Shown: piece after piece, positions 5,099-5,302 of the stretch
Layout: each line of letters opens with the position of its first letter
Position numbering within the stretch: the first letter of the stretch is position 1
NCBI GenBank assembly: GCA_019420405.1
Contig: JAHZHF010000216.1
Span: forward strand, 1 to 5,302
From: Clostridiales bacterium
GTDB taxonomy: Bacteria > Bacillota > Clostridia > Lachnospirales > Lachnospiraceae
DNA: 5,302 nt
Direction: 5' to 3'
Position numbers and translations under genes: made by a program
The notes under the pieces: generated by a model
Database searches by the model: none
Told to the model about the DNA's origin: nothing
What the model saw: only the letters and a program-made list of their open reading frames with translations

Positions 5099-5110
5099 AA
5101 GAGCAGCTAT

Positions 5111-5122
5111 TTAGTGCACTAA
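5111..5122. repeat. 12-bp perfect palindrome after spoIIP
   Basis: TTAGTGCACTAA is its own reverse complement and lies 13 bases after the spoIIP stop. It lacks a GC-rich stem and a proper T-run (only CTTTT follows at a distance), so it is at most a poor terminator; a protein-binding site is equally possible. Confidence 0.35.
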
Positions 5123-5254
5123 CGTCCTTTTGCAAAACATCCGAAAACAGAGCTGATTTTCAAACGTATTCTGCGGGGATGGAGGACGGCTCTGGGCTTC
5201 GCTCCAGGGAATAAGGGAAACTACAAAGTACCGGATACGGATTAAAAACAAAGA
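5123..5254. other. Intergenic stretch with no supported gene
   Basis: This forms part of the 204 bases after spoIIP. I see no convincing open frame with a ribosome binding site and no sigma-A promoter. GGAGG occurs near 5180, but it is not followed by a coding frame that I can support. A small imperfect hairpin (CTGG...CCAG around a GCTTCGC core) lies near 5190-5210. In Bacillus, lepA lies further downstream of spoIIP. Confidence 0.4.
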
Positions 5255-5299
5255 CAGCCGGGGCTTAACTCGCTGACGCTCAGACAAGCGCCCCGTCTG
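5255..5299. repeat. GC-rich hairpin at the right edge
   Basis: CAG plus CGGGGC (5255-5257, 5259-5264) can pair with GCCCCG plus CTG (5290-5295, 5297-5299) across one mismatch. The loop contains a small CTGA-CGC-TCAG hairpin (5273-5283). The window ends three bases later, so whether a T-run or a longer repeat follows cannot be seen. It could be the terminator of spoIIP or part of an intergenic repeat. Confidence 0.35.
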
Positions 5300-5302
5300 C
5301 CC

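Overview
The window looks like chromosomal DNA from an anaerobic, endospore-forming member of the Clostridia, most likely Lachnospiraceae or a close relative. The reasons are two sporulation genes (gpr, spoIIP), a clostridial-type oxygen-sensitive 2-enoate reductase, strong GGAGG-type ribosome binding sites and a moderate base composition. Placement below class level is inference.

Layout. Bases 1-1176 (minus) hold the N-terminal 392 codons of a 2-enoate/cinnamate reductase (Enr/FldZ type) that runs off the left edge. Bases 1177-1449 are a divergent control region. They contain a good sigma-A promoter for the plus-strand gene, and two dyads on the enoate reductase side. Bases 1450-2091 (plus) encode a 213-residue phosphoribosyltransferase-fold protein with an altered PRPP loop and a C-terminal CxxC. 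It converges on rpsT (ribosomal protein S20, 2221-2484, minus, UUG start), with a strong bidirectional terminator between them. rpsT has a near-consensus sigma-A promoter and a leader of about 88 nt that can fold.

Bases 2638-2801 are the most interesting part: a compact 164-bp element with perfect 14-bp terminal inverted repeats that begin GTAA, flanked directly by a perfect 8-bp duplication (GAAAAATG). GTAA ends and an 8-bp target duplication are the signature of the IS66 family, so this reads as a transposase-less IS66-type MITE. It sits 42 bp upstream of gpr, where the gpr promoter would be expected.

Bases 2844-3836 (plus) are gpr, the germination protease. Bases 3899-5098 (plus) are spoIIP, the peptidoglycan hydrolase of engulfment. 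A sigma-E-like promoter lies in the gap between them, which fits a forespore gene followed by a mother-cell gene. The order rpsT(divergent)-gpr-spoIIP is the one found in Bacillus subtilis, where lepA follows. Bases 5099-5302 hold no gene that I can support, only a palindrome and a GC-rich hairpin at the very edge.

The parts are largely independent: reductive anaerobic metabolism on the left, a housekeeping ribosomal gene in the middle and a sporulation pair on the right.
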